Shown: positions 44,301-56,162 of the stretch, one piece after another
How positions within the stretch are numbered: position 1 is the stretch's first letter
How the letters are laid out: each line of letters opens with the position of its first letter
From: Solea solea
Lineage: Eukaryota > Chordata > Actinopteri > Pleuronectiformes > Soleidae
NCBI RefSeq assembly: GCF_958295425.1
Contig: NC_081140.1
Span: 10,485,698-10,549,697, forward strand
Length of the DNA stretch: 64,000 bases
Reading direction: 5' to 3'
The notes under the pieces: model-generated
The model's database searches: none
What the model saw: the letters and a program-made list of their open reading frames with translations, nothing else
What the model was told of the DNA's origin: nothing
Program-made: the position numbers and the translations under genes

Positions 44301-47300
44301 GTGAGGTCAGAGTAGAGGATCAGCTCGAGAACAGCTTCTTAACAACACTTAAGCAGGACAAAAGCCTTCCAACTCAAAGGGTTGAACATGTTGGTAATTC
44401 TTGCTCAGAATGCACAATGCACGCAAAACAGTGTTCGACTTGTTAAATATATTTGCTTACACATGTGTGACTAACACACAAGAAAAAAAAAGAAGAAAAA
44501 AAGGTCCTGGTCAGTTTCTGTTTTTTTTTTTAATTACATGGCCAAGTTGATAATTGTTTGATTAAAAGATGCAAATACAGGTTTCAATTTGAAATTTCTC
44601 AAAAACTTTACAGTAAGTGTCAAAGCCATTTTGCAAATTTCTTTTAATTAATTTCATGTTGATAGATTTATCTTTTTATGTCATGACTTTTCTTCATATA
44701 TGCTTCGACAGTGTTTATTATGAAAGTGATCATGATGATGATGTCTGAATGTCTACAGGTTAGGTAAAGCCAACGTGTTCTCATCCCGAGAGCATCATAT
44801 ACCGCCGTGTCACATCCCTCTGCGTCGCCTGACAGACTCACAAGGTACCCTGCTTTCCATTGACTCCAATGTAAATCCACTGGTGGAACATTTAGACATT
44901 CAGAGCAGAGCAGTGGTAAAATAAAACTCAGTCTAGGAGGTTAGGGTTCGGGACCAGGAAAGAACTGAGGTTAAGGCTCAGACAGACTTTTATTTTATCA
45001 ATATCATCAGTATATCTGATAAAAGAGCCACCTTTTGTCTTTCAGACACAGAAGGGTAACCCGTCCGGCTGCACGACAATGCCAAGGAACGTTACAGAGT
45101 GGCAGTATATGACGCTCTTGGAATAAGAAAGGGCTGTAACAGCCCTTTAATCCAGCAAACAATTATTAAACTGTAGTACTACACTATCAGTTACTGATTA
45201 TTTTGTCTTTAATAAATGGCTTAGAGTGATCAAAGTTGTTATACTGACCACTCATTTGGTTATCCTCCAGTGTTTAACTAGGTAATAGCTACTAACCTTG
45301 ATGCTGAGCCATGTCAGGTGACCAAAGCGACTCCACTCCATGCTCCGTCTCATCGTACATGAACTTGACTTCTGAGGCTCCAGCATCCTCAGCATTTTGA
45401 ATCAGCTCCTGCAACAGAAAACATAGCAAATCCAGGTATTTATGGAGGCAGGGGCCTTAACTGTGACGGTACACAGTTATGTCAGATTTGGTGGATGTTT
45501 TTATGTAATATATTTTGTATAAAAAAAGCCTGCCAGTGAGACTATTATTAGAGCCAATGACTCCTTCAGCTCTTGTCCCTGGCAATGTTTCTACCATGTA
45601 GGGTAAAAAAGATGATACCACAATGCATATTTTCTGATTTTCCATGACAATCTGTGTTATTGTCAGAACAGGGTCTTCCCAGAAAAGTATCCACTATAAA
45701 GCTCACATTAAAGTAAAGAAGACACTTATGGATGATGACTAATTACAGTGAATCACTGTCCAATGAGCCTAATATGTTTTTTACTCATCCACAACTTAAC
45801 CTATCACTATTAAACATACATCATTTATAATAACAGTATTACTGACCTACTGTATTTAGTCAAATAAAAAAGGGAGTAAAAGATGTGAGAAAACAGTGTA
45901 GCCTGAAACTTACCTTCAAAATCTGTCCACCTTCAGGATACCTCCTCAGAATATCTTTCAAAAACTCTACTAGTGGTGGTGTCGTCTGCCCAAACCTGCC
46001 TGTAAAGACCGACACTGGTTACCATCACTGTTGTAAGAAATGGTTATATCACAGACGTAGCAGTTTTAGTCCTACCTCCTCCTTTAAGGCCTCTTCCCTC
46101 CAGTGTGATAGAAATTTCTGGACTTCCTGTCGGCACCAAGGTCCCAATCTGCACACGATCATCCAGCTGTGGTGAGTTGACATAGAAATAGATCATTAGA
46201 AATAGATAATTATTTAACATCTCTAGTCCTGGCTGATGTGGCCAAAGAGGTCATTACAACAAAAAGTTTAAATTGATGATACTGATAATTATCACGATAC
46301 TAAAGATTAATTTTTGCTCGTGAGTCAAATTGAATTGTGTGTTTGTGTTATGCATCATTTCTATTAATATACATTGAAATTATGTTATATTTGAAGGAGA
46401 TGTTTGTTTGTTTGTTATTTAGTTTGTCAAGTTTAGTTCTTTTGATTACTTCCTTGCTTTTTGGACAATAAATAACAAAAAAACAGGAATAGTCTTAACT
46501 TGGCATTAAGTTTCTTTCACCTATGTGAAAGAAAGACAGATATACCCGTTGTGCAATAGTGGTCTTATGATTAAGTTTAGTTTGACTTTAATTAGCTGTT
46601 TTATTGACAAATAAACATGAAATTGATGAAATTTAGATTGATATGTTGTTTTACTACCCAATCCTAAAAGTCTCCTCAAAATGAATTCAGTAAAAAGTTC
46701 CCAGAAAAATGTGAATTTGGTTAAAAATTAACAAAATACCTTATGTAAATTGTTCTCACTCACTGTGATCTTACAGCAGTTTTAAAGCCCATTAAGTCTT
46801 TTTTCAGGCCACTGAGATTCGTGTAGCATCAGTCTTGTATCATCACAGCTGCAGTTAAATCTTTTGGTCAGTTCCACAGCCAACAATACCGTGGTGCTGA
46901 TGCATTTTACAGGATCGATACAGTAGGGAGTCGACACTAAGTCTGACACTACTGCTGCTGCTGCTGTTTGAGGCATTTAAAGGTCACACTGTGACCCACT
47001 GTACCCAGCAATCGTTGCACATCAGCTTTGTGTCGGGACAAACTTTTCATCCTCATCATTGTTGCAAAACAGTGTCATCATCGCAATGAAGTAATGTACA
47101 GTATGTCTCTAATTTCTTATTATTTTATGCAAGTTTCTTTGCTTGCAAAAACTATCACACACAAGTGTGTGAGGCATTGTGGGTAAATAGTAACTCAAAG
47201 GCAGCACATAGTGGAACAATTTGCCATCATCTGTCAGGGAATGCTCCAGCTGTGCAACATTCAAAACACACAACATCTGAAGAACTGGATGAGGACTAAC

Positions 47301-50300
47301 CTTAGGACTATAGATAGAAAGTACAGTCTGACACATTTAAATGTAAATGTTCTTTAATTTGTGTAATAATATATAAAATAAATAATAAATATTCTTGGAT
47401 TACAAAGTATATGCTGCATTTATCATTGTTCTAATACACAAATGTTTGTGTATTAGGCAGTATGATAGTTTGAAGGTTAACTTGCATTTCAGTTTCTCCC
47501 AAAAAGCAGACCACGCCTCTCCTAAGTGCAGTGCCTGGCACAGTGCCGTCCACATACCATGTGAAACCTGCACCCACATTTAAGGGGAAGACTGGAAAAT
47601 AATTGTACTGGGAAGCAGTTTACATAACAATATTGATCTGATTTAACACTCTGAGAATTGTGACCTGACCTTGTCGTGTATGTCATATCCCTTTGTAGGT
47701 GTGAGTGGCTTGCAGCTTATTTTTGCATACGATATCAGGGGACTGCCAAGTGCTGACCACCACCTGCTACTTTCCATCCGCTCAGCTCCCAGATGAGGTC
47801 AACTTGTCATGTTAGCCCATAGTACTCTAACTTCAACAGGCAATAAATAACTAATCTGCCAAAAAAACAATAAATCTATTAGGTCATAAGACCATATAAA
47901 CAGTGTATCATTGTAACTGTAATGATTATCTTTAGACTCAGTCAGGGATTAATATGTGGTTTAATATACCATTTGTATGTCACTTACTTTATTTTATATG
48001 CCAGGCCTGCATTAAGTAAACTACTATATAGTTTTTAAAACGCTGTGATGACAAGGTGCCTAGTCATGCTGCCCAGAGCGAGAGTTTTTAACTGCAGTCA
48101 TTCAAGCTGATATTGCATTACACTGCACATTACACTGCACTACTCTGCTCGACTACAACTGCAGTGAAGGTAAAACGCACAGACGGCTGGACGGACAGAG
48201 ACATGATCAAAATCAGTCACAAGATCGAGAACAAAAACTGCTCCTGGTAACCCAAAGAAGAAAAACAACAGTCAACAGTTCAAACAATGAAAGGCACTGT
48301 TATCAGTTCGATGAATGCCGCATCATTTTCTCTGCAGTTATGGCACGCGGTCATTAAAACAGGCTGATTTTCTGTTGCTGCTGCTTCTAAAGACAAACCC
48401 TCTGTTCCTGTTGTGACTGATTCACCAACGCAATAAGTTTATAATAGACCATAATAATAAACTAAATGCCCATTGCAAAATCAATGAAATTCTTACAATA
48501 TGTAATAAGTGTGTTTTGCAGTGCCAGACACAAGTTGAAAACAAAGTTTGAACAAATTGGCTGCAGTAAGACAAGTAACATTGCTTTTTCCTACCCAAAG
48601 AGGGTTGTGACTGAAATGACTTCAGCTAAGTCATGAGAAACTAATATACAGGTAACAAGACACACTGTTGTACATGTCAGTGTGTTTACCCAGCTGTTGT
48701 AAAAAAAAAAAAAAAAACACTCACCACTTTCCCATTGTGCGTCAGTCGTTGCTCTTTCACTGGCAGGTTTGTCTCCTCATAGAGCAACTGTTTGACCTCG
48801 AGAAGAGACGTGACGGGAGGGACCTGGTAGGACCTTGGGCCAATGTACTCATGACGGACTGTCACCCATGGCAACCTTAAAAGTAGAGATGAAAATGGTG
48901 AATAATCTTAAGTATGACTTCAATCACAATACATGCTAAGTCAATTTAAAGCGTTAGTATGTACACCGTGTGGTTATTTGTTAAAATCCTCTCCATGTCT
49001 ATATAGCAATTTAAAAACAAAATGTATCAATAAAAAGAAAACAAATCTGGTGAAGATAAAGGCTGGAATACGACACTGCAACTGATGCAACCAATAGGAA
49101 AGTTAAAAGATAGCCTTTATAGTTTTCACAGTATGTACAGTCACAATGTATACCGAATCCACACAAAATTGCCATGAAGATCAGACCAGTTTGTACAGGT
49201 TACAATTTCACATATATAGGATATGTTGATATATGGCATCAGTGTGGCTTGAGTAAGTGCTGAGAGTCATGATGTATCAATCCTGTATCTGTCTGTGTTT
49301 CAGCTCTGAGAGGTTAGGTGTTGATGCTTGGATGATTCTAGAGACAGTACGTATAATTCAGGTTAGTTTGTTTTTGTTGATATATTCCATCATTTTGCAC
49401 TCCCTTCTCAGTGCACTGACCAGTCTACAACTGCTGTGGTTTAACAGCAAGAAAGAGTCAATAGTCTTGCTTACAGTCATTATTGATCAAGGTGTAGGTC
49501 TGGATGATTCATGAGAATGGACACCTAACTAGGTCCATCTGTTCATGGTCCATAAGTAGCAGTCAGACATCTGTATTAATAGTTAGCGTTATTGTACCAC
49601 TTTATAAAGCCTGCAGTCTTGCTGCATAGGCTGATGAGCTATCCTTAAAAAACATTTGAAGACGTTGCAACAGTCACAAACAAAAGTATTGATTCCTTCT
49701 CCAAGAGAGCGCTACTGTTTCCCATGAACTATCAGTCATTTAATTGCTGGTCAGCTCAGCCTCCATGACCACGACACAGCTACCACACGCTTGAAATGGA
49801 CCGCTTAGCTATTTAAGGGAACAACATGTGTGTAAATTACTGTCAACACGTCTTAAAGCCATAAAGCAAAATATTCTTGCACCACATCTATGCAGCCCTG
49901 TCCCCAGTGGTGCAGTCACTGGAGCTGGAGTGGGTGTGGGTGTGGCAGCCTGCACAGGGGGATGTAGAAATCCTGCTCAGATCATATTAAGCCACATCCA
50001 GGACAAATTCCTCGAATCTGGTAAATCAATGCTGTTATTCATGTTACCTCGGTCAGTGCAGCTGAACCTGACATGACACGAACAATCTGTCTACACTAAT
50101 GTATTTTGGTTTTCTGTCTTTAAACATTTAAATTTCAAAACAACAACAAAATAAAAACAGTTTGATTTTCTCAGCTTTAGAATAAGTCTTTAATAAAAAA
50201 TTATTGGCAAGAGCCCTGCTTTACAAAGGCCACCATTTTGTGTTTATGTTGTACAGTAGCCCAAATGGACAAACCAGCCACAGTGTTTTGTTTTGCATTT

Positions 50301-50993
50301 TGAAGCAAAGGATTATCATGCAAACAAAGAAGAATGACATCCATTATTTTATGTGATGGTCTACATGGTTCACTGACCACATGGCAAAGTCCTCCATTTG
50401 TCACAATCTGCAGTCTCACTATTAGCTCTTACTAATGAACACACAGGACCTTTAAAGTTGTAGCTGTGATTCAGGGAATTGTCAAATGGGCTCACACAAT
50501 ACCGGAGTCTGCGTGAAAACACACACACAAAAGGCCCAAGAAAAGTTTCAAAAGTGAATTCTACTGCTCAAATAATTTGTTCATTCAGCAGTTTGATGGG
50601 ATAAAACCTTCTTACCCCCGCCCTCCCCTGCACTGCAAGTGTATGTACACAAACGCTCCCTCATTAAGTCGTGACAAGGCAAATAGAGGCAGAATAATAA
50701 CATCATCAACAACAAGCAAAATAATACAGGTTCCAGTTTGTGGGAACATTTAAAAATAAATATTGGTGACTATATGATGTAGATGGGATGTAGATTGTCC
50801 TATTCACAATTATCTTGACAATGGGAATTCCCTACATCTCACACATCATGTGTATGTTTGGTTGCAGTATATCATCCCTACAGTGGAGTGATGCAGGCGG
50901 AGCTGCTCACATTTAATAATGACGCTCTTATGTTGCAGACAATCATATTTACAGCACACATTCAACTTACCACGGGTCTTGACAGAAGGTCAT
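28223..50993 (-). CDS. sacs: Sacsin, 9 coding exons, 4,579 residues
   Basis: Giant chaperone-like protein of neurons and muscle, linked in human to ARSACS ataxia, intermediate-filament control and mitochondrial dynamics. Exons in transcript order: 50993-50971, 48875-48725, 46166-46076, 45999-45914, 45408-45297, 44137-43991, 43360-41875, 41254-41163, 39774-28223. Every border is GT-AG and phase is continuous. The sum is 13,740 nt, or 4,579 residues, the length I know for human sacsin. Domains in order: ubiquitin-like fold in the first about 80 residues; three Hsp90-like SIRPT repeats, each with an ELxQNAxDA motif (about residues 118, 1481 and 2549) and [18 protein letters not shown] ATP-binding text; a J domain with intact HPD (WHPDKN, His about 4337); and a C-terminal HEPN domain (from about 4450). 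The start ATG 50993 has an in-frame TAA 12 nt upstream in the genomic DNA. Confidence 0.97.
39985..40215. mobile_element. MITE-like element, family C, copy 2 (reverse)
   Basis: In the sacs intron upstream of the giant exon. Reverse complement gives GGAAAATCACAGGTGTAAAT, AATCAAATTAATGATGGCT and AAAACATGTCAAAATGGATG, closely matching 12300-12475. The outer ends read CATTTTGACATG and CTTTCAAAAATGG, an imperfect inverted pair. Confidence 0.7.
41343..41465. repeat. (ATCT)n, TA-rich run and poly-T
   Basis: (ATCT)n at about 41343-41392, then TATACATA-type text and a T-run to about 41464, in a sacs intron. Confidence 0.95.
41875..43360 (-). CDS. sacs: sacs exon 7, most of the first SIRPT repeat
   Basis: A 1,486-bp exon from an acceptor TTTAG|ATGTTCCC to a donor CCCGAG|GTAGAG. 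It reads on from the ATP-binding motif with [53 protein letters not shown] and [20 protein letters not shown], in good agreement with the vertebrate protein. The next small exon (41254-41163) adds [18 protein letters not shown]. Confidence 0.96.
44770..45148. mobile_element. Foldback/TIR element in a sacs intron
   Basis: The left arm CCCGAGAGCATCATATACCG (from about 44785) is matched in inverse orientation by the right arm around 45095-45125, which in reverse complement reads CCAAGAGCGTCATATACTGC. Both are preceded by TTCTCATT/TTCTTATT-type text and followed by CAC/CTC-GTAAC-type text. The right end closes with a perfect palindrome AAAGGGCTGT-A-ACAGCCCTTT (45128-45148). No ORF is inside. Probably a non-autonomous DNA transposon; family not named. 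Confidence 0.6.
46167..48724 (-). other. sacs intron 2
   Basis: About 2.6 kb of AT-rich intron with no supported exon. A short CTG/CAG run lies at about 46950-46970. Imperfect TACACTGCA repeats occur at about 48118-48145. Confidence 0.5.
48702..48717. repeat. Poly-A run next to a sacs exon
   Basis: An A-run of about 16 bp (T-run in sacs sense) begins 7 nt past the donor of the second coding exon. Confidence 0.9.
48876..50970 (-). other. sacs intron 1
   Basis: About 2.1 kb between the 23-bp first coding exon and the ubiquitin-like exon. It holds repeat family E copy 2 (50203-50455); nothing else recognisable. Confidence 0.55.
50203..50455. repeat. Dispersed repeat family E, copy 2
   Basis: Ends match 17140-17335: GGCAAGAGCCCTGCTTTA on the left, and CAAAGTCCTCCATTTGTCAC with CACTATTAG and GGACCTTTAA on the right. 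Same strand as copy 1. Confidence 0.65.
50971..50993 (-). CDS. sacs: sacs first coding exon (23 bp)
   Basis: Codes for MTFCQDP plus two bases of a Trp codon completed by the next exon (TG|G TTG CCA TGG), giving [14 protein letters not shown]. The donor is GTG|GTAAGT. An in-frame TAA lies at 51003-51005, four codons upstream. The alternative start inside the next exon (MPWVTV, 48874) is not needed and would shorten the ubiquitin-like domain only by a few residues. Confidence 0.8.
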
Positions 50994-51760
50994 GTCGTCG
51001 CTTTAGTGTGTCTCTGCACATTCACAGTCATCGGACTATCTGCGGCGCAGGGCGCAGGGATACTCCACCCGCAGAGCGGCTGTGGCAAAACAAGAACACC
51101 GTTACTTTCACACAAAAAAGCAGCCTCATCTACGAAATGTACGCCTACCCTTAAATTGTGGCGTATGCGAAGCGCAAATTCACTTTAAATCACTATATGG
51201 TGCAGAGGGGTTGAATGAAACACGTTGTATTTTACCGTGTATCACCGGCACCGGCTGTTTTGAATAGCCTCTATCTAGGAGCGTTTAACCCGCTATCCCG
51301 ACAAACCCCACTCACTTGTGTCAGTCCAGTGCGCGTCGTGAAAGCTCCTTCCACGAAGACGACACATGTCACGGCAGGTTATTGTTCCCAGGAACAAACA
51401 CGACCACAACAACCAGTGACATGACTGTTCCCCTAAAACAACACACCGACTCCTTCAAAGGCGATGTTCTAATAATAATGAATTACACTGCGTTTGAGAG
51501 CAGCAGCTGCGGAGGCGAAGCGAGAGGATTCCCTGCCCATACACTTCCGAGTTGTCGCAGATCTGGTCAGACCGATTCAACGCTTTCAGGGAACTCTTTC
51601 CTCTCATAACTGAGAGTTTAGGACGCTTTAACTTCCCATACAGATATTAAAGGTGCTTATTTGGATAGACTTTTTGTATTTTATAAGCGTCTATCGTTTA
51701 TATAATTTCAATCTACAGAGCGAGAAATAATTCGACTCCATTTTGCGCAGGCGCAGTAGA
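50994..51760 (-). promoter_or_regulatory. sacs 5'UTR and promoter region
   Basis: GC- and CpG-richer than its surroundings (for example CTGCGGCGCAGGGCGCAGGG near 51040, and the stretch 51505-51535). It lies directly upstream of the sacs start codon, and an NRF1-like site sits at its distal end. The small open frames on the + strand here are not conserved-looking. The transcription start could not be placed. Confidence 0.45.
51744..51755. promoter_or_regulatory. NRF1-like site upstream of sacs
   Basis: TGCGCAGGCGCA fits the YGCGCAnGCGCR consensus of nuclear respiratory factor 1. It is about 750 bp upstream of the sacs ATG. Confidence 0.5.
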
Positions 51761-52640
51761 ATTGAAGGCGAGCAATCACAGGATTTACTGTTCATTATAC
51801 TTGTAGCATAGCTACATAGCTATCAGCTGCCTGTCCTACTGGATTTTCAAGTTATACACAGGTGCCATTGATGAGCGATAATTCATTATTTGTTCAATAA
51901 ATTCACACTTTATTTATGTGTTTATTTATTTATTTAATCCTTGTTTATTCTTGCTCATTTCTATTCAATCGTTAGTATTTTTAGACTCCACAGTTGTCTC
52001 ATGGCTGATTGTTGAAATACATTTTTTTTATGTTTAATTAATGTGCTGTTAACGGTGGGTGATGCAGTGGAAGCAAAATAGAGTAAAATTAGTGACCCTC
52101 TTATTTGTGGTCATCTTCCTCACTGATTCTTTTTCCAACTACCAAGGGAAATATTTAATTCATGAAATTACCTCTGTAAAAAGACCTTTCTGCTCTATCA
52201 CCCATTTGATATAGGAAGTGCAATTGATGCAAATGCAGATTTCAATGCAAACAAGGATTTAGAAAAAAAAATGGGATGGCTCAATGTCACTTTTTTGTGG
52301 TTGATACATATTACACAACCTTGAATATCTATCAATATAAAAATCAGTAAGATACAGCTTTTTTATATCATCAGAAAACTAAGATGTATCATGCTGATGC
52401 ATTTACCACCAAGTCCGATCAAGACAATTTGACCAATACTGAGCCAATACTGACCCTATCTGCTTATCCCTAATAAGAATGGACTGTGCGATGGACAGAG
52501 ACACACTTTACACTTTAGAAAAATATAAATATGAATTATTTATTTGAATAAGTTATTTGTTTCTTGCAATTAAATTATATTTCATTCTTAACTTGTCTCT
52601 TAAATATGTGTTTATGTTTTGAGGCCAGACTACTATGTCA

Positions 52641-53000
52641 CCTCTTGATTAGGGATGGATGATACCACTTTTTTGTGTCCGATACCCTTACCACAAACTC
52701 AACTATCTACCAATATTTGTCCGATACACTTTTTTTTAGACCATTTATGAACTATGAAGCTGTTAAAAACACATTTGTGCTGAATCATTGCAAAGACATA
52801 ATTCTCCAGCTGTGTAACAAACAGCCCAAACATGACTCAGCTCAAATGCTTTTGCTGATTTTTATTTACATTTTTACAGTCTGTGCATATATGCAATATA
52901 TAGGATTTTTGTATTGTATCGGATTTTACATTTTTATCTGTCCGATATCCGATACAGTGATTTTGAACAGTATTGGACCGATGCTGATACTGAGTCCCAA
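52641..53000. repeat. Dispersed repeat family D, copy 2
   Basis: ATTTATGAACTATGAAGCTG, CACATTTGTGCTGAATCATT, GCAAAGACATAATTCTCCAG, ACAGCCCAAACATGACTC and TTTTGCTGATTTTTATTTAC match 16320-16480. Around this core are repeated CCGATAC / GTATCGG strings (about 52679, 52720, 52918, 52943-52960), suggesting inverted sub-repeats at the element ends. Confidence 0.75.
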
Positions 53001-53112
53001 CAGTAGTTCTGATGGTGTCCAGTTCTATTTTAATGTACACAGGCTAATTCTGAATGAACAGCTACAACACATACAACTTAACAGCCTACGTTTCAGAAGA
53101 CATGGTTCAGGT

Positions 53113-53390
53113 GTTGGCTACACCAGCCAGGGCGGTTTATGCCACTGAATTCTGGGATGGTGGGAAGCCCATGGCCAAGAGAAAAGGAATTGGGCTAACT
53201 GGAAGGTCATTGGTTCAATCCCAGGATGGGCCAAGGTCTGAGGTGCCCTTGAGCAAGGCATGAAAACCCCCATTATTCCCTGGGTGCAGATCATTGCTGC
53301 CCACTGCTCCTGCAGCTGGCTTGTGTGTGTTATAAGGACACATTCACTATCAGTAATTGGTGCATGCACAAAAATTACTAATTCTCATTT
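53113..53390 (+). mobile_element. tRNA-derived SINE
   Basis: A B-box-like GGTTCAATCCC (53212-53222) is followed by CTGAGGTGCCCTTGAGCAAG, CCCCCATTATTCCCTGGGTG and GCTGCCCACTGCTCCTGCAG, text that I recognise from fish tRNA-type SINEs. A-box sequence upstream is weak. This family is different from family B. Confidence 0.75.
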
Positions 53391-54391
53391 GAAAATTTTG
53401 TATTTGTATTCAACAGACAAAATATAATTTTTCATCAACAATCTATGTTATTGCGTGTACAAATGACATTAGTACTATAAACATGTCAGAACTGTCCTGT
53501 CTATACCTTTAACTTGATACTGTCTCTAACTAGCTTCCAATCTTTTCTCTCCCTCCTTTCTGTCCCCCACCTCTCCTCTGTCCCCCATTTTTCCTTTCAC
53601 CCCAACCAGTCGAGGCAGATGCTGTAATTTTTTTTTCAGTCTTATTCAGTCAGAGATTTCTTCCTGTTAAAATAAAATTTAACTGAATCGCGGACAAAAT
53701 GCGCACCTTAACTTTGACTTAAGGGCATGTCTAGGTCCAGCTGATCCACCGCATAATGTTTAATAGTCAAATTCACACTGACACCTCACACTACTGCACC
53801 AGACGTGACATCATCCACCTGGAACCGAAAACATAGCGTAAACTTGCTCTCAGTGGCATCGTTTCGCTTTTGCAGAGCATGCACATTTGATCTTGAGCGA
53901 CAGAAAAAAAAACCCAGTCATGTTACCAGAGTGATACAATTCACCAGAGGCTGCGTTAGCACATTGTACTCATTTTTATTAGGTTAAATGGGAAAAAAAA
54001 ACCCGTGTATACTGTGAAGTTAAAAACTATTGCTCATTTCACAGTGCGTCATATAAATCGCCCCACTGCAGCTATCTGAATGTCGCACTGAGGAGGAAGA
54101 GAGAAATACTCACACTCAGGACGCATGGAAGTGGCAGCAGATTCAGTTCAGCATCATCAGCATCATCACTGTCATGTCCTCTGCACCACAGCAGCCCGTA
54201 CACTCCTCTACATGACCGCACTAATCACTCAGTCACCTTTAGACCAGGTTAGTCAGATTAAACCAGCCATAACATGAGATATCTCACATTATTGTGAACA
54301 GCCTCTGAGTTCAGTTTACTGCTGGTTCTTCTATCGCACAGAGTTCTTAAAGCCACAGTTACTGATGGTGCTACTGCTGCTGGAATAGCAT

Positions 54392-54569
54392 GGAATAGAA
54401 TAGAATAGAATAGAATAGAATAGATAGTTCGTACCGTAAATCAGAATATACCATTAATACAGTGAATTAGAATATAACAGAATAGAATAACGTTGCTTTA
54501 ATATACTAGAACAAAACCGAGTAGATTACTTCAATACATTGAATTAGAATAGAATAGAATAGAATAGAT
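54392..54569. repeat. (AATAG)n pentanucleotide repeats
   Basis: Two runs, about 54392-54426 and 54546-54569, separated by degenerate GAATAGAAT/GAATTAGAAT text, probably one decayed array. Confidence 0.9.
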
Positions 54570-55312
54570 TATGAGTCACACGTTATTTGTTCTGATTATA
54601 ATAGGTGGTGGTGGTGGGGGGGGGATCTCTAATATCGAGTAAGTTTTATGTCATTCATGTCACGTCTGTAGCTCCGTCAGGACTCTTCCACTTCCATAAA
54701 AAAATAAAAATAAAAGCACCTGCAGTTCAGTAAAAATAAGACACCAACAAACAATAACAACAATATTCCATTAGATGGCGACAACAGCAAAGACCTGAGC
54801 CTCAAGCTGCATGAGTTTCTTTCAGTACGGGGCTTTGGTTGTAATACCATTGTCTCACAGCCAGGTGTCACTCATCACAGATCACACCGGTCAAGTTTAA
54901 ACCTCAACACAGTCGAAATTAATACAAATAAAGACGATCAGAATGAATTAGATCATTTTAATCATCACGGCAACTGTTTGAAAGTACTCTCCTCCATGAT
55001 TTCACTTACAAACAAAATAAAACAAATTAATAAAGGTGATGAAAGTGACATTTTGCAGATTTTATTTTCACCCTTTAAAGTAAAGTAACAATAAATAGTT
55101 CATTCTCTGGTGCATGCCACATTAAATAGTAAGTGAAGCAGTTGGATCATTATTGTTCCACAGCAGGTTCTGTAAAAGCTAATTACATTTACTAAGAAGT
55201 AACAAGATTTCCTGGAATTTAGATACAACATGTCCAGACATGAACAGTAATTGGCCACTTTTGCTGCAGTGCTGCTGAACTTTTGTCCTTTGTGTCTTTG
55301 CCTTAGTTCAGA

Positions 55313-55378
55313 CACACACACACACACACGCGCGCACACACACACAGACACACAAACAGACACACACACACACACATT
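55313..55378. repeat. (CA)n with CGCG interruption
   Basis: CA-repeat with ACGCGCGC and ACAGACA interruptions. Confidence 0.95.
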
Positions 55379-56076
55379 TTTTTGCTAGATGTGGATTTAA
55401 TCATGCACTTTTTGTCAAATCAACTGCTCCACGTCATTAATGATCAGAAAACCCTTTAAGAAAACAAAGATTAGGCTTTAAACAAAAAAAGGTGTTGAAG
55501 AAAGCTTTAGTTATATGTCAACCTCAACCTTTTCCAGGAAGACAAAATAAACATTTTTAAACCAAGACCGACTCATTTTCACTAATTCTTCACTGGTTAT
55601 ACATTTTATGTAAGTGTGTTATTTATTTATTTTACTGTTTTGGTCAGTGTTGTGTTGTCTTTAAACATTTTTTCAACTGTACAACATTTAAATAACTATC
55701 TATTCTCCCGTGTTAAGTTATACCATGCAGACAACGTCAGTAACTTGACATTGAACCCTGTTCTTCTCAGCAGATGTGTTAACAAGTCGTCTGAGCTCCA
55801 GCCAATCCTGGGTCAGCATGCTGACATCATGTCATCTGCAGCTCACAGGGGTGAACCGCTTCCAAATAATTTGATGTCGACAACAAGTGCCTCCAAATAG
55901 AAAATAGACGAGCGGCAGACTGCGAGTGAGCAGAAGATCTCATGAAGAACAACGTGATTTCCGATAATGGATGTAGGAAAGTAAACTGCAGGGAACATGT
56001 GGCAGGAGGTCACTGAAACACACACACATTTGCTTTCACAGTGAGGACACTCATGGACATAAACCTGGCCCCTTAC

Positions 56077-56162
56077 CCTAACCTTAACCATCATAACTAA
56101 CCCTAACCCAGTCCTAACCTAAACCCAATTCTAACCCTAACCCTAAAACCATGTCTTAACCC
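56077..56162. repeat. Degenerate interstitial CCCTAA tract
   Basis: ACCCTAACCTTAACCATC, ACTAACCCTAACCCAGTCCT and TCTAACCCTAACCCTAAAAC; units resemble the vertebrate telomere repeat but are imperfect. The left flank has GAGGACACTCATGGAC, related to the GGACATTTTG repeat at 2975. Confidence 0.7.

Noticed and set aside
52675..53148. 157-codon open frame
   Set aside because: It lies across the family D repeat and the start of a SINE; repeat-derived chance frame.
54600..54625. G-rich run as a G-quadruplex
   Set aside because: GGTGGTGGTGGGGGGGGG could fold in principle, but it is isolated in repeat-rich intergenic DNA with no gene context.
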